Source of the DNA: Desulfobacterales bacterium
GTDB lineage: Bacteria > Desulfobacterota > Desulfobacteria > Desulfobacterales > JAHEIW01
Direction: 5' to 3'
Length of the DNA: 64,000 nucleotides
Assembly (NCBI GenBank): GCA_030066985.1
Contig: JASJAN010000013.1
Coordinates: 1-64,000 of the forward strand
The position numbers and the translations under genes were made by a program. The notes under the pieces were generated by a model, which saw only the letters and a program-made list of their open reading frames with translations, did not search any database and was not told the DNA's origin. Positions within the stretch are counted from its first letter, which is position 1; the number at the start of each line of letters is the position of its first letter. Below are positions 18,103-27,837 of this stretch, in pieces.

Positions 18103-19101
18103 ATGTTGATGGCAGCAAACAAAACATACACCATAAATCAAGAGTCGATTGAGTCTCTCACTGAGCTCTGGCATGACCCCACCAACCGTCTGAAATGGGA
18201 TTGTATGTTTGTATTGCCGGGGTGGTTAAAAGCCTGGTGGCAGACCTTTGGCGAAGGCCAGACATCCTACTTGTGCTCGATCCGCAGCCGTGGAGAATTG
18301 ATCGGAATTGCACCTTTGATGGTCCGCGGCGAAACGGGCTACCTTATGGGGGATACGGATGTATGCGACTTTCTGGATGTTGTCGTTGTGCCCGGCAAAG
18401 AAACGGTGTTTTTCAACGCCCTTTTTGATCATCTCAGACAGCAGGGCATCCGTCAGCTGGATCTGGAGGCCGTGCGCGCAGATTCAACGTTCTATCGCCA
18501 CCTGTCAGCCCCGGCCGCCGGTCAACACAATTCGATAGCTTGCCAGATGGTGGATGCCACCATGATGTTGGAACTGCCATCCTCCTGGGACGCCTATTTA
18601 CAGCAACTAACCGGCAAGCAGCGGCACGAAGTCAGACGTAAGCTTAGACGGCTTGAAGAGAGCGGACGGGTGTACTTAGATGCCGTCGATGATGTTTCAG
18701 GCGTAAAAAGGGAAATGGATACCTTTTTAACGCTTTTTAAACGCAATCGAGCAGATAAAGCACATTTTATGACCGAACAAATGGCGTCTTTTTTTCAATT
18801 GCTGGCATCTGAAATGACAGCCGAACAAATTCTCAAGCTTTTCTTTCTGACGCTCGATGATGCCGTCACTGCAGCCGCCATGATCTTTGACTATGATGGC
18901 ACTTTTCATTTGTATAATAATGGTTATGATCAAAGGTATTATTCTTTAAGCGTGGGGTTGCTCAGCAAACTATTGACGATAAAAGAAAGCATACAGCAGG
19001 GCAAAAAAAAATATGATTTCCTCAAAGGAACTGAAGTTTATAAACATCGACTGGGGGGCAGACAGATCCCGCTTTATCGCTGCCGGGTTCATTTCGAATA
19101 A
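18103..19101 (+). CDS. GNAT/FemAB-like acyltransferase (CelD/BioF2-like)
   Basis: The 332-residue product resembles the acetyltransferase-6 (FemAB/CelD-like) group: an N-terminal part with WLKAWWQTFG and LIGIAPLMVRG, a linker rich in basic residues (QRHEVRRKLRRLEE) and a C-terminal GNAT half (AAAMIFDYDGTFHLYNNGYDQRY, SVGLLSKLLTIKESIQQGKKKYDFLKGTE). Members often act in polysaccharide or cell-surface biosynthesis, consistent with the glycosyltransferase gene 54 bases downstream. The acceptor is unknown. Confidence 0.82.
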   Translation: MLMAANKTYTINQESIESLTELWHDPTNRLKWDCMFVLPGWLKAWWQTFGEGQTSYLCSIRSRGELIGIAPLMVRGETGYLMGDTDVCDFLDVVVVPGKETVFFNALFDHLRQQGIRQLDLEAVRADSTFYRHLSAPAAGQHNSIACQMVDATMMLELPSSWDAYLQQLTGKQRHEVRRKLRRLEESGRVYLDAVDDVSGVKREMDTFLTLFKRNRADKAHFMTEQMASFFQLLASEMTAEQILKLFFLTLDDAVTAAAMIFDYDGTFHLYNNGYDQRYYSLSVGLLSKLLTIKESIQQGKKKYDFLKGTEVYKHRLGGRQIPLYRCRVHFE

Positions 19102-19155
19102 TCCAGCTTTCCGGTTTTTAGCTTCGGAACAGCAGATTCAAGGAAGGGGTTAGAT

Positions 19156-20421
19156 TTGAAAACAGACCCGTTGCAGCTGGCAATGTTCAGCATTCATTCG
19201 AGCCCGATCGGTGAATTGGGAACCAAAAACACCGGCGGGATGAGTGTTTATATTCGGGAATTAGCTCGTGAGTTGGGTCGTCGTGGTCATAAGGTGGACA
19301 TTTATACCCGGTTGAATGGCACCCGGCATGACCACCTTGTCGATCTTTACGAAAATGTACGTTTAATTCACCTGAGTGCGGGCAACAATGGCCAGGTAAA
19401 AAAACTTAAGCTTTACTATTACCTGGCTGATTTTTTGCGGGCGCTTGAAAAATTCAAAAGCCAGCAAAATCTTCGTTACGATTTGGTTCACAGCCATTAC
19501 TGGCTGTCCGGGCGACTGGGCAGTTGGGTGCAGGAGCGTTGGCACATACCCCATATCGTTATGTTCCATACCCTGGGCGTTGTCAAAAACATTGTCGGAC
19601 TGGCTGAGCAGGAACCGGATTTGCGCCTGGCCACCGAACGAAAATTGGTGCAGTCCTGCCAGCGGATCTTGGCACCCACCGCAATGGAAAAACAGAACCT
19701 GATGAAATATTATCATGCGGCTGACGAAAAAATCGCTGTGATTCCCTGCGGTGTCAATCTCGATCTTTTTCAGCCCCAGGATAAAAAAACCGCACGTCAA
19801 TTGCTGGACTTAGATGAAGACACACCGATTGCTTTATACGTTGGTCGCTTTGATCCGATCAAAGGCATTGAACGCTTGCTAAAAGCGATTGTTCACCTGC
19901 GGCGCCGTCAACGCGTACAACTGCTGATCATCGGCGGTGATGGACCGCAAACCGAAGAATTCCATCATTTACAACATTTGATAAACGAGTTGGGTATTCA
20001 GCAATCGGTCACATTCCTGGGCCGCATAGAGCAAAAACAGCTGCCGCTGTATTACAGCGCCGCTGATGTTGTGGTGATTCCCTCCTACTACGAAAGCTTT
20101 GGATTGGTAGGACTCGAATCCCTGGCCTGTGGCACACCGGTGGTATCAACTCGGGTAGGGGCAATGAGTGCTGTCTTGCAAAATAACCAGATCGGATTTC
20201 TGGTCGATAATAACGAGCCAGACTCGCTTGCAAACCGTATCGCCAAGGTTTTCGAGCAGCAGCGCACCCAGGGATTTTCGACCTCCCGCCTGCGCCAATC
20301 GGTTTGTCAATTCGGCTGGAAAAATGTTGCCTCAAGCATCATTAACGAATATGCCGCTGTTGTCAATGGAATGCCACCGGAAGCGTTTTCGAAAGTGCCA
20401 TCCCGGGTTTCATGCCAATAA
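19156..20421 (+). CDS. Family 4 glycosyltransferase
   Basis: The 421-residue product is a GT-B fold, GT4-type retaining glycosyltransferase. The N-terminal acceptor domain has the glycine-rich NTGGMSVYIRELARELGRRGHKVDIYTR typical of MshA/sucrose-phosphate-synthase-like members, split here as separate elements. The C-terminal nucleotide-sugar domain contains ALYVGRFDPIKGIERLL, VIPSYYESFGLVGLESLACG and a GTPVVSTRVGA segment with the E-x7-E motif. I chose the TTG at 19156 because AGGAAGGGG precedes it at 5-6 bases; the first ATG lies 10 codons inside. Sugar donor and acceptor unknown; likely surface glycan or small glycoside synthesis. Confidence 0.88.
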   Translation: MKTDPLQLAMFSIHSSPIGELGTKNTGGMSVYIRELARELGRRGHKVDIYTRLNGTRHDHLVDLYENVRLIHLSAGNNGQVKKLKLYYYLADFLRALEKFKSQQNLRYDLVHSHYWLSGRLGSWVQERWHIPHIVMFHTLGVVKNIVGLAEQEPDLRLATERKLVQSCQRILAPTAMEKQNLMKYYHAADEKIAVIPCGVNLDLFQPQDKKTARQLLDLDEDTPIALYVGRFDPIKGIERLLKAIVHLRRRQRVQLLIIGGDGPQTEEFHHLQHLINELGIQQSVTFLGRIEQKQLPLYYSAADVVVIPSYYESFGLVGLESLACGTPVVSTRVGAMSAVLQNNQIGFLVDNNEPDSLANRIAKVFEQQRTQGFSTSRLRQSVCQFGWKNVASSIINEYAAVVNGMPPEAFSKVPSRVSCQ

Positions 20422-20506
20422 CCTGATGGATTATTTTGATTTTTAAGAGCTAGAATGGACTCTCAAGCTGAAGTGATTTGCTGAGTCGCATTAAAAAAGT
20501 GGCAAC

Positions 20507-21439
20507 ATGAATTCAGACGTGGAAACCAAAGCCTTTGCTGAAACCGACCTATTTCCCGAACCCACCGAGCACTTTTTAAATTTACACGACGGGCGCATTC
20601 ACTACCTGGACTGGGGGGGTGACGGTCTACAAGCTCATTTTTTGCACGGAAACGGTTTTTGTGCGGGTACTTATACCCCCTTCATTCAATACCTTGTCGA
20701 CGATCTTCACATTCTGGCCAGTGATGTGCGCGGCCACGGGGGATCTGATCAACCCAGGGTCGAACGTATTCGTCACTGGGACATCTTTGCCGAGGATTTA
20801 AGAATTCTGATCGAGGAAAAGATGACTGCGCCGGTTATTGGCATCGGCCATTCGCTGGGCGCCGTCACGACCTATATCGCCGCCGCAAAATATCCGCACC
20901 TTTTTGATGGAATTATTTTGATCGACCCGGTTATTTTGCCGCGGCGACTGCTGTGGTTGCTGGCGATTGTTAAATTGCTGGGACTCAGAGGGATTATCCC
21001 TTTGGCAAAAATGGCACGACGACGACGAAGGCTCTTTAAGGGCAAACAGGAAGCATTGAGGCTCTTTGCCGCTGGCCGGGGTATTTTTAAAAATTGGTCA
21101 AAAGAATTTGTACACGCCTATTTGGAGTGCGGGCTTCTTGAAAAAGATGAAAAAACCGCGATTCTGCAATGTGACCCGGAACTTGAAGCCCAGATTTTTG
21201 AATCCATCCCGCAAAATGTCTGGCGTTATGCCAGCAAAATCAATTGCCCCGTGCTGGCGATTCGTGGAGAATCATCAGATGTTTTTTATGAAGATGCGGC
21301 CAATCGTCTAAAGACCAGTATCGCTGACATTGAACTGCAAACCATACCCCATTCAGGCCACTTCCCGCCAATGGAAAAACCACAGGAATGCGCCGATTTG
21401 ATATTAGATTTTGTCGATCGAAAAATAAAGTCAAATTAA
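20507..21439 (+). CDS. Alpha/beta hydrolase
   Basis: The 310-residue product has the alpha/beta hydrolase fold: FLHGNGFCAGTY forms the oxyanion-hole region, GIGHSLGAVTTY holds the nucleophile Ser in GHSLG, and the C-terminal HSGHFPPMEKP holds the catalytic His. The acid is probably in the stretch after LAIRGESSDVF. There is no signal peptide. Substrate unknown; the family covers esterases, lipases and haloalkane-type hydrolases. The 85-base spacing from the glycosyltransferase leaves co-transcription possible. Confidence 0.85.
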   Translation: MNSDVETKAFAETDLFPEPTEHFLNLHDGRIHYLDWGGDGLQAHFLHGNGFCAGTYTPFIQYLVDDLHILASDVRGHGGSDQPRVERIRHWDIFAEDLRILIEEKMTAPVIGIGHSLGAVTTYIAAAKYPHLFDGIILIDPVILPRRLLWLLAIVKLLGLRGIIPLAKMARRRRRLFKGKQEALRLFAAGRGIFKNWSKEFVHAYLECGLLEKDEKTAILQCDPELEAQIFESIPQNVWRYASKINCPVLAIRGESSDVFYEDAANRLKTSIADIELQTIPHSGHFPPMEKPQECADLILDFVDRKIKSN

Positions 21440-21687
21440 AACAGGCCTCAAATATCATCGAACCTTGCGACCCCTGACGGGTAAATTTCTCTAATATCTG
21501 AATCGGCTTCATTACCCTGAAGGTCAAAAGTAAGTTTATAAACAAATTCTTTTGCGAACTAATTGACCGTATGTATTGGAGTATCGGTTGCATGCCCATC
21601 TACTTTTCAAATCCATTTTAAATTTGGATCCAAAATGGTATTATGTGAACTCTGCTCCCTGTAGCAATAATTTCTGAAATTCTGCTT

Positions 21688-22608
21688 ATGATTGTGCAAC
21701 TGAACATTCGCCAAATAATCTGGCTTGTGACAGTAGCCGGTATATTAATTCTCCAGGGGATGACCTCTCAAGCAATTGCAAAGGTCCTAACCGATCAACT
21801 GGGATATCGGGTTACGTTGCCGCAGACGCCCCAGCGCGTTATCTCATTGGCACCCAGCATCACTGAAATTATTTTTGCTGTCGGCCAGGAAAAACGCCTA
21901 AAAGGCGTCAGTCGCTTCAGTGATTATCCGCACGCCGCATCAATGCTTCCTAAAGTTGGTTCTTATACCCAACCGAATCTTGAACGGATTGTGGCGTTAA
22001 ATCCGGACCTTTGCATTGCCACCAAAGACGGAAATCCCAAAAGCGTGATCGACCGGCTTCGATCACTAAATATTCCGGTCTATGCGGTTGATCCCCGCAA
22101 CTTAGACACAGTGATGTTAACGATTCTTGACATCGGCACCCTTTTGGAAGCAACTGAAAAAGCCAAATCGTTGGCTGATAGTATGCGCTCAAGGATTGAG
22201 ATGATTAAATCAGTCATCAAAACCGCACGATTTCAACCACGGGTTTTTTTCCAAATTGGGATTTCGCCGATCGTATCTGTTGGGAATGATTCATTCATCA
22301 ATGAGCTGATTTCGCTTGCTGGTGGTATAAATGTTGCGGCCGGAGACATTGCCTACCCTCGTTTCAGCCGGGAACAGGTATTGGCGCTATCTCCCGATGT
22401 TTTCATTATCTCCTCCATGGCCCGTGATGTGCTCTTTGAAAAAGTGAAAGCAGACTGGAATCAATGGCCGAATATGCCGGCTGTCCATAACCGACGCATC
22501 CATCTGGTGGATTCAAACCTTTTTGATCGTCCTTCACCGCGGCTGGTTGAGGCACTTGAAGTCCTGGCCAAATTGATTCATCCCGAACTATTTAGGAAAG
22601 ACGAGTGA
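21688..22608 (+). CDS. btuF: Cobalamin-type ABC transporter substrate-binding protein
   Basis: The 306-residue product is a periplasmic binding protein of the BtuF/FepB class with a signal peptide (about 1-30; VTVAGILILQGMTSQAIA). The mature part has PQRVISLAPSITEIIFAVG, VGVS-like KGVSRFSDYP, VGSYTQPNLERIVALNPDL and the C-terminal ALSPDVFIIS. The first gene of a compact three-gene transporter operon, it ends overlapping btuC by 4 bases. Corrinoid is the likely cargo because the surrounding genes act on corrinoids; a haem or siderophore cargo cannot be excluded from sequence alone. No B12-box riboswitch was seen in the 248-base gap upstream. Confidence 0.85.
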   Translation: MIVQLNIRQIIWLVTVAGILILQGMTSQAIAKVLTDQLGYRVTLPQTPQRVISLAPSITEIIFAVGQEKRLKGVSRFSDYPHAASMLPKVGSYTQPNLERIVALNPDLCIATKDGNPKSVIDRLRSLNIPVYAVDPRNLDTVMLTILDIGTLLEATEKAKSLADSMRSRIEMIKSVIKTARFQPRVFFQIGISPIVSVGNDSFINELISLAGGINVAAGDIAYPRFSREQVLALSPDVFIISSMARDVLFEKVKADWNQWPNMPAVHNRRIHLVDSNLFDRPSPRLVEALEVLAKLIHPELFRKDE

Positions 22609-23615
22609 AATCCAAAGCCCCATTTTTGATTAGACATGTTCTTGGAATTTCAGCCATTTTGTTTTTCGGCCTTGCACTTGTCATGTGGGTCGGGGTTGCG
22701 ATCGGGCCGGCCGGCAGCGGATGGGAGCCGTTATATCAACTGTTGGTAGGCAAAGGAGAGGTGGATGCCACCCTTGCTGCCATTATATTGAAGATTCGAT
22801 TGCCCAGGGTGCTTTTAGCGGCTATGGTGGGTGCGACACTTTCTTTAGGAGGACTTGTTTTTCAGGCCTTGCTGAGAAATCCGTTAGCCGAACCCTTTAT
22901 CCTGGGTGTCTCCGGCGGCGCAGCGATTGGGGCGATCATCGGTATCCTGATGGGTCTGTCGCGTTTTCCGGGCGTTGGCTTGGCCGCCTTCTTAGGTAGT
23001 AGCGGAACGCTGGCCCTGATTCTTTTTTTAATCACCGGTCAAACAATGGTAAAAAAGGAATCCCTGCTTTTATCCGGTGTGATGGTCAACGCGTTTTGTT
23101 CGGCAGTGATAATGTTTTTGATTTCAGTCACCCAGGATGCCCGCCTGCACAATATCATCTTTTGGCTCATGGGTGATCTGTCTTCGGCCGACATTCCACA
23201 GGCAGGACTTTTGGCCCTTATGCTGGCACCCTGTTTTGTTTTATTATTCTGGTTTTCCCATAAAATGAACCTGCTGTTAATGGGCAAGGAAATGGCTCAA
23301 ACCATGGGTGTCAACATCAAAATCGTTACGCTTATATTGCTGGTGGTATCTTCTTTTATGGTGAGTGCGACGGTTAGCTATTGCGGGCTGGTGGGATTCG
23401 TGGGGCTGGTCATTCCACATTTGTTCAGGCGGCTATTGGGTGCCGACCACCGTATATTGGTTCCGGCCTGCATTCTGGGCGGCGGTGCCTATTTGGTTAT
23501 TTGTGATATGATAGCGCGAGTATTTACGCCTCAAGGTGAGATGCCCGCCGGCGTGGTTACGGCCATCATTGGTGCACCTTTGTTTATTTTACTCTTGAAA
23601 AAATCAAACAGATGA
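22605..23615 (+). CDS. btuC: FecCD/BtuC-type ABC transporter permease
   Basis: The 336-residue integral membrane protein has about ten predicted transmembrane helices and FecCD family motifs: RLPRVLLAAMVGATLSLGGLVFQALLRNPLAEPFILGVSGGA, read as consecutive parts, and the ATPase-coupling region GLVGFVGLVIPHLFRRLLGADHR. It starts with GTG (22605) overlapping the btuF stop (GTGA) with AGGAAAG upstream, and its stop overlaps the btuD start (ATGA). It forms the transmembrane channel for corrinoid uptake together with BtuD. Confidence 0.9.
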   Translation: MKSKAPFLIRHVLGISAILFFGLALVMWVGVAIGPAGSGWEPLYQLLVGKGEVDATLAAIILKIRLPRVLLAAMVGATLSLGGLVFQALLRNPLAEPFILGVSGGAAIGAIIGILMGLSRFPGVGLAAFLGSSGTLALILFLITGQTMVKKESLLLSGVMVNAFCSAVIMFLISVTQDARLHNIIFWLMGDLSSADIPQAGLLALMLAPCFVLLFWFSHKMNLLLMGKEMAQTMGVNIKIVTLILLVVSSFMVSATVSYCGLVGFVGLVIPHLFRRLLGADHRILVPACILGGGAYLVICDMIARVFTPQGEMPAGVVTAIIGAPLFILLLKKSNR

Positions 23616-24415
23616 GTTCTGCAATCAACACCATAAATGTCAGCTATGCCTTTGCCAACCGGACGGTCATCAGGAATCTTTCCTTTTCTGTTGCCGAAGG
23701 TGATTTCTTCATCATCATTGGTCCAAATGGGTCCGGCAAAACCACCCTATTGAAAATTTTTGCTGGCCTGCTCAAACTCCAGAAGGGCCATATTCAAATT
23801 TTTGGTCGTCACGTCACAGATTACAAACAGAAATCGTTGGCCAGGACCATTGCGATGGTTCCGCAACAATTGCCGTTGGATTTTCCGTTCACTGTAGCAG
23901 AGTCTGTATTGATGGGCCGCGCGCCCCATCAAGGGGCTTTGGGAATTGAAAATAAAAAGGATTTTGCGGTTGCAACGCAGGCGATGGCATTTACCGAAGT
24001 GGAGCATCTGGCGGATCGTCGCCTTGACCAGTTAAGCGGCGGCGAACAGCAACGTGTTTTTATTGCCCGGGCGATTTGCCAGGAGCCCCAGATCATGCTT
24101 TTGGATGAACCCACCGCGTCTTTGGATCTGGCCCATCAGGTGCGAACTATGGATTTAATGGAAAGGCTCAAAACCGAAAAACAGGTAACAGTCATTATGG
24201 TCTCCCATGATATCAACATCGCGGCGATGTATGCCGATCAACTCCTCTTGCTTAAAGATGGCCAAATTCTCAGCCTTGGATCACCCCGAGAGGTTCTAAC
24301 TTTTCAGAATCTGGAAGCGGCCTACAGCTGCCGGCTTCTGGTCGATGAAAGCCCCCTTGACAAATCCCCCCGAATTACATTGGTACCGAGAAAATTTCTA
24401 AGCGGTCCCAAATAG
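23612..24415 (+). CDS. btuD: BtuD/FecE-type ABC transporter ATP-binding protein
   Basis: The 267-residue ATPase has Walker A GPNGSGKTTLLKIFAG, Q-loop region MVPQQLPLDFPFTV, signature LSGGEQQRVFIARAI, Walker B IMLLDEPTASLD and the switch His in VSHDINIAA. It powers the BtuFCD importer and completes the operon, overlapping btuC by four bases. Confidence 0.92.
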   Translation: MSSAINTINVSYAFANRTVIRNLSFSVAEGDFFIIIGPNGSGKTTLLKIFAGLLKLQKGHIQIFGRHVTDYKQKSLARTIAMVPQQLPLDFPFTVAESVLMGRAPHQGALGIENKKDFAVATQAMAFTEVEHLADRRLDQLSGGEQQRVFIARAICQEPQIMLLDEPTASLDLAHQVRTMDLMERLKTEKQVTVIMVSHDINIAAMYADQLLLLKDGQILSLGSPREVLTFQNLEAAYSCRLLVDESPLDKSPRITLVPRKFLSGPK

Positions 24416-24588
24416 TTGAGGGGACGAAACGTTTTCACCATTGGGCTGCTGATTGAATCATCATTCCCGCATGGGCAGGTTTCAAACTCATAATTAGAAT
24501 CTGTTTCAAAACCCCTTTTCGGTTTGTTTGCAGCTTTTAGAAAAAGGCCGCAAGATGAATCCCAAGGGTATTTTGAAACCACTTCTAA

Positions 24589-25242
24589 TCATTTTGGCCG
24601 GTGCTTGAATGTTTGAATAATGCCGTGACAGCTACAAGCGGTACTCAGCAATACCGGTTTTTGGGTGGTTTGAATCCTATCCAGCGTCTTAAATAAAGTG
24701 CGGGGTGTGTACCCCCCCACACCGGGCGCCAACTGATGGCTTTGGATGACGATGGATGTGAAATCTTTGAGTTGAATGGATTTCAAAAATTCATGCAAGA
24801 TCATAGGGCGCCGTTTGTTGGTATAGGTGCAAATTTTTTGTGGCTCAAGGCAGCCAGCTGGGCATTTAAAATCGGCGATGCTGATAAAAAATTGCCCGGT
24901 TACGCCCTGGATGGGATTTGGCAATTCGCTGACGATGACATATGGTACGCTATCATCTTCTATTATGAACCTTGCGGACATTTTGGCCCTGATCCATTCA
25001 TAGGCCACATGCAAAGGGATGGCCGGGACAATCCAGTCCGGAGAATGGGTGCGCGTCAAATGGTATTCAAGGTATTTTACGCCGTCTGTACAAACAGTCT
25101 CAAATCCCAAGCGGTCCGACTGCCTACAAACGGCTTTTTGTTTATCGACGATTGTTATTTGATGGGTGGAATCAATTTTGCGGAGTTCTTGGGCCGCTCT
25201 AAAGCCAAATTTACCGCCGCCGATGATCCAAAATTTGTCCAC
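24589..25242 (-). CDS. Rossmann-fold (NAD-binding) protein, function unknown
   Basis: The 217-residue product starts VDKFWIIGGGKFGFRAAQELRK, a dinucleotide-binding GxGxxG-type motif like TrkA-N domains (KFWIIGGGKFG, then ITIVDKQ with the acidic residue after strand 2). The C-terminal half is Cys-rich (CPAGCLEPQKIC, STACSCHG) and may bind a metal or cluster. The GTG at 25242 is preferred: the longer ATG reading (25323) would run 59 bases into the DUF169 gene. It follows that gene by 22 bases, so the pair is probably one operon. Role unknown. Confidence 0.7.
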   Translation of the reverse strand: MDKFWIIGGGKFGFRAAQELRKIDSTHQITIVDKQKAVCRQSDRLGFETVCTDGVKYLEYHLTRTHSPDWIVPAIPLHVAYEWIRAKMSARFIIEDDSVPYVIVSELPNPIQGVTGQFFISIADFKCPAGCLEPQKICTYTNKRRPMILHEFLKSIQLKDFTSIVIQSHQLAPGVGGYTPRTLFKTLDRIQTTQKPVLLSTACSCHGIIQTFKHRPK

Positions 25243-25264
25243 GATTGATTGTCCCGGCTTATTT

Positions 25265-25987
25265 TCAAGAACTGGCGCCTTGTTTTTTAAGCATGGCGAT
25301 CGGTTTGGCCATATCCAGAACATGATTATGAATCATTTCCAGCTGATCCCCGGGTGCGCCCAACATCAAGTCGCAGGGGTCCACGGAAGATTTTAGTCTG
25401 CACCCCAATCCCAAAAACGTTATGTTCGCCACCCCTTCCAAAAGAGGCATGGCTGTGATATCGGCGCAGCCGCCCAAAGCGCCCCCGGATTGAGGCAGGT
25501 TCATGTGTCCGCCTTTTTCATAGTTCAATGCGTAAAGCAGCCACATCACTTGTTCGCTGTTGGCAGTAAAAACCGCTACTTGTGGCGCTTGTTTAAGATA
25601 TGACAGGGGCGCTATTAGGGCCGTTTTGGTTTTACCCTTTTCCAGATACGATGATTTTAAAATGGTTTCAGCCGATGCTTCCTCGGTCTCAAAAAGACCC
25701 ACACCGTATTTTTCCAGAACGCCGTCATCCAGGTAGGCCTCCATGTCTTCTTCCATACCCAAAACGGAGGTCCCTAATTTACAGCCCATCTGTTCCTTTT
25801 TGAGAAGCAAGACTTCACCCTCACCGGCGGCCACCAGGGCATGGCAATAGCTTTTGTACTCCTTTTGGGTGAAGGTCAGATCTGCGGGTAGGGTGCCTGT
25901 TTCATTATACAGATTGACACCGACAGGCTCATATTGCAGCGATAAACTGTTAATCAAGTTTTGAGAAATGGTTTGGAAATCATGCAT
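25265..25987 (-). CDS. DUF169 family protein
   Basis: The 240-residue product shows the DUF169 pattern: an N-terminal QYEPVGVNLY, CHALVAAGEGEVLLLKKEQMGCKLGTSVLG, EKYGVGLFETEEASAETI, LKQAPQVAVFTANSEQVMWLL and the Cys-containing GGALGGCADITAM. The family is common in anaerobes and methanogens and has no firm activity that I know of. It is the first gene of a pair with the Rossmann-fold gene. Context between corrinoid uptake and remodelling genes hints at a link with corrinoid or one-carbon metabolism, but this is inference. Confidence 0.82.
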   Translation of the reverse strand: MHDFQTISQNLINSLSLQYEPVGVNLYNETGTLPADLTFTQKEYKSYCHALVAAGEGEVLLLKKEQMGCKLGTSVLGMEEDMEAYLDDGVLEKYGVGLFETEEASAETILKSSYLEKGKTKTALIAPLSYLKQAPQVAVFTANSEQVMWLLYALNYEKGGHMNLPQSGGALGGCADITAMPLLEGVANITFLGLGCRLKSSVDPCDLMLGAPGDQLEMIHNHVLDMAKPIAMLKKQGASS

Positions 25988-26106
25988 GCCGGATTCCTCT
26001 TAAGTAAAATTTAATTCAAAATAGATTTAGATCTAATATCAAATAATCATATAACACACAACCAGCCAAAGGATCTAAAATGGAATCGGCATTCCTTGCC
26101 CCAACG

Positions 26107-26922
26107 CTACTGCCTGTTGTCAATATGGCAAAATTGATCTAAATAATCCAGAGAGGCCTGCAGGTCTTCGAACGAAAATACCTCTATGGATACTGTTTTT
26201 TGGAAATTATTTAATATCCAGAATATCGTTTGAGCATGTTTCGGGGATAAATGGTTCAAGGCCATGTGGTCGCGGTTTTTGGCAAAAGCGTGAAGATGGA
26301 TGATTACCGTATTGTGACCATAGGCATTAAATACGGTTTTCATATCATACGCACCAGCCATGAGATGCCCGAGATCCAGGCAAACGCTTAAATTTAAATT
26401 CTCAATGATGGGTTCAAGCAAATTAAATGGATAATCCAGAGTTTCAATTGCGATTAATTCCGGTTGCGCTCCGCTTTCTAGTATCTTGATCAGATTCCGC
26501 TGCACTCTTTTCTGCCATTTATTTAGATGATTTCTGATATATGAATTTTGATAATATGGAATATGCAGCGTGCAGGTCGTGGGAGAAAGAGGTCTGACAA
26601 GATTTATAACTGCCAATAGGGTATCGACAGCCTGTTGTTGTTTTTTAGGGTCTGAATGACTGATGGATACATCGATTGGCAGATGAATATTATAACGCAG
26701 ATCGTGTTCTCCGCCAATTTGGCAGAGTTCATCGATGACGGCCTTGGTGGGCAGTGATTGCGGTGGCAAACTTTCAAATAAGAGCAGCTCGATCTCATCC
26801 AGATAGGGCCCCAGCATTTTGATATTTGGGATATAATCAGCCGGATATATATACGACGTCGTTCCCAGTCTAAATGGGTACAGCCCTTTATACGATTTTT
26901 TTAATGCAGGATACGACATCAT
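26107..26922 (-). CDS. cbiR: CbiR-like cobamide-remodelling phosphodiesterase
   Basis: The 271-residue product belongs to the AP-endonuclease-2/TIM-barrel superfamily and matches the pattern I recall for CbiR (LYPFRLGTTSYIYPADY near the N-terminus). CbiR hydrolyses cobamides so that a different lower ligand can be attached. Candidate metal ligands are spread in order along the barrel: NIHLPID, TLHIPYYQ, IAIETLDYP, CLDLGHLMAG, IIHLHAF and SIEVFSFED. Context supports it: btuFCD is upstream, two cobO genes and cobU/cobS/cobQ lie in the same window, and a truncated copy of this N-terminus lies at 58593-58745. Without family comparison, a related sugar-phosphate isomerase-like enzyme cannot be ruled out. 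Confidence 0.72.
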   Translation of the reverse strand: MMSYPALKKSYKGLYPFRLGTTSYIYPADYIPNIKMLGPYLDEIELLLFESLPPQSLPTKAVIDELCQIGGEHDLRYNIHLPIDVSISHSDPKKQQQAVDTLLAVINLVRPLSPTTCTLHIPYYQNSYIRNHLNKWQKRVQRNLIKILESGAQPELIAIETLDYPFNLLEPIIENLNLSVCLDLGHLMAGAYDMKTVFNAYGHNTVIIHLHAFAKNRDHMALNHLSPKHAQTIFWILNNFQKTVSIEVFSFEDLQASLDYLDQFCHIDNRQ

Positions 26923-27141
26923 GGGTAAACTCGTCTGGTGCTAGCTTCTAAAACCAAAATAACATCGTCCATGGCTATCAGCAAGCGCATCCTTACCATT
27001 CCTGATCTTATTATGCAAAGCAAACGGTTCAGTATCCATACCATAACACTTGACACTTAAACGAGGGATGCATATAAAATGCAAGAAGCGATCTGTTCAA
27101 TCGCATTTGTTTCAATTTCCGCCATTTAGGAGATATGCGCC

Positions 27142-27837
27142 ATGGGTAAAGAAATCGAAACAGCATCGCCACAAAATGCCAATCCGGTTCTGTCCACCGA
27201 ATTGTTAAACCGTCGTTGGTTATCAAAGAATGTTTTTGAAATCGAACTGAGCCGACCGGAATCATTTGAGTTTGAAGCCGGTCACACCATCTGTTTTATC
27301 CACCAATCAATCGAAAGATATTATTCTTTGCTTTCCACACCGCAAGACCCCCATTTGGCCCTTTGCGTCTTTCATGTGCCGCAAGGCCAATTTTCTCCGA
27401 TTCTTGCCAATGCCGAGATAGGCGCCCGATTTGAATTTACCGGTCCGCACGGATATTTCACCTTTAAACCCTCTCCGCGCAAGCCCATCTTTGTTGCCAC
27501 CGGCACCGGGATTGCCCCGTTTGTGTCTCTCGCGCGGTCCGGCATTAAGAACTTTACCCTGTTTCATGAAGCCAGAATCGCTGATGAACTTTACTATCAA
27601 TCTTTTTTTGAAGAAATTCAATCAACCTATTTTCCGTGTTTGCCATCGCCTGAAAACGCGAGACCGAAACCCGAGGGAATGTTTCAGGGTCATGTAGCCG
27701 ACTGCATCAAAGCGAATCTGCCACACAAAACATATGATTTTTATCTGTGCGGAGAACGTGAAATGATCCGTGAAGTCACTTTGCTGGTCGATGAACTATA
27801 TACGGGCTCTTATGTTTTTACTGAGGTATTCTTTTAA
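27142..27837 (+). CDS. Ferredoxin-NADP reductase-type flavoprotein
   Basis: The 231-residue product has the FNR-like two-domain fold: the flavin-binding part with the RxYS motif (IERYYSLLSTP) and a second signature GPHGYFTF, and the NAD(P)-binding part (FVATGTGIAPFVSLARS, then YLCGEREMIREV). It lacks an iron-sulfur domain. GGAG precedes ATG 27142. It lies just before cobO, so it could provide electrons for corrinoid reduction before adenosylation; this is inference from position. Confidence 0.82.
   Translation: MGKEIETASPQNANPVLSTELLNRRWLSKNVFEIELSRPESFEFEAGHTICFIHQSIERYYSLLSTPQDPHLALCVFHVPQGQFSPILANAEIGARFEFTGPHGYFTFKPSPRKPIFVATGTGIAPFVSLARSGIKNFTLFHEARIADELYYQSFFEEIQSTYFPCLPSPENARPKPEGMFQGHVADCIKANLPHKTYDFYLCGEREMIREVTLLVDELYTGSYVFTEVFF

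Noticed and set aside
21440-21687. Cobalamin riboswitch upstream of btuF
   Set aside because: No B12-box-like sequence could be recognised by eye; a covariance search was not possible.
25243-25323. Upstream ATG (25323) for the Rossmann-fold gene
   Set aside because: It would overlap the DUF169 gene by 59 bases and add a non-conserved N-terminus; GTG 25242 begins right before the nucleotide-binding motif.
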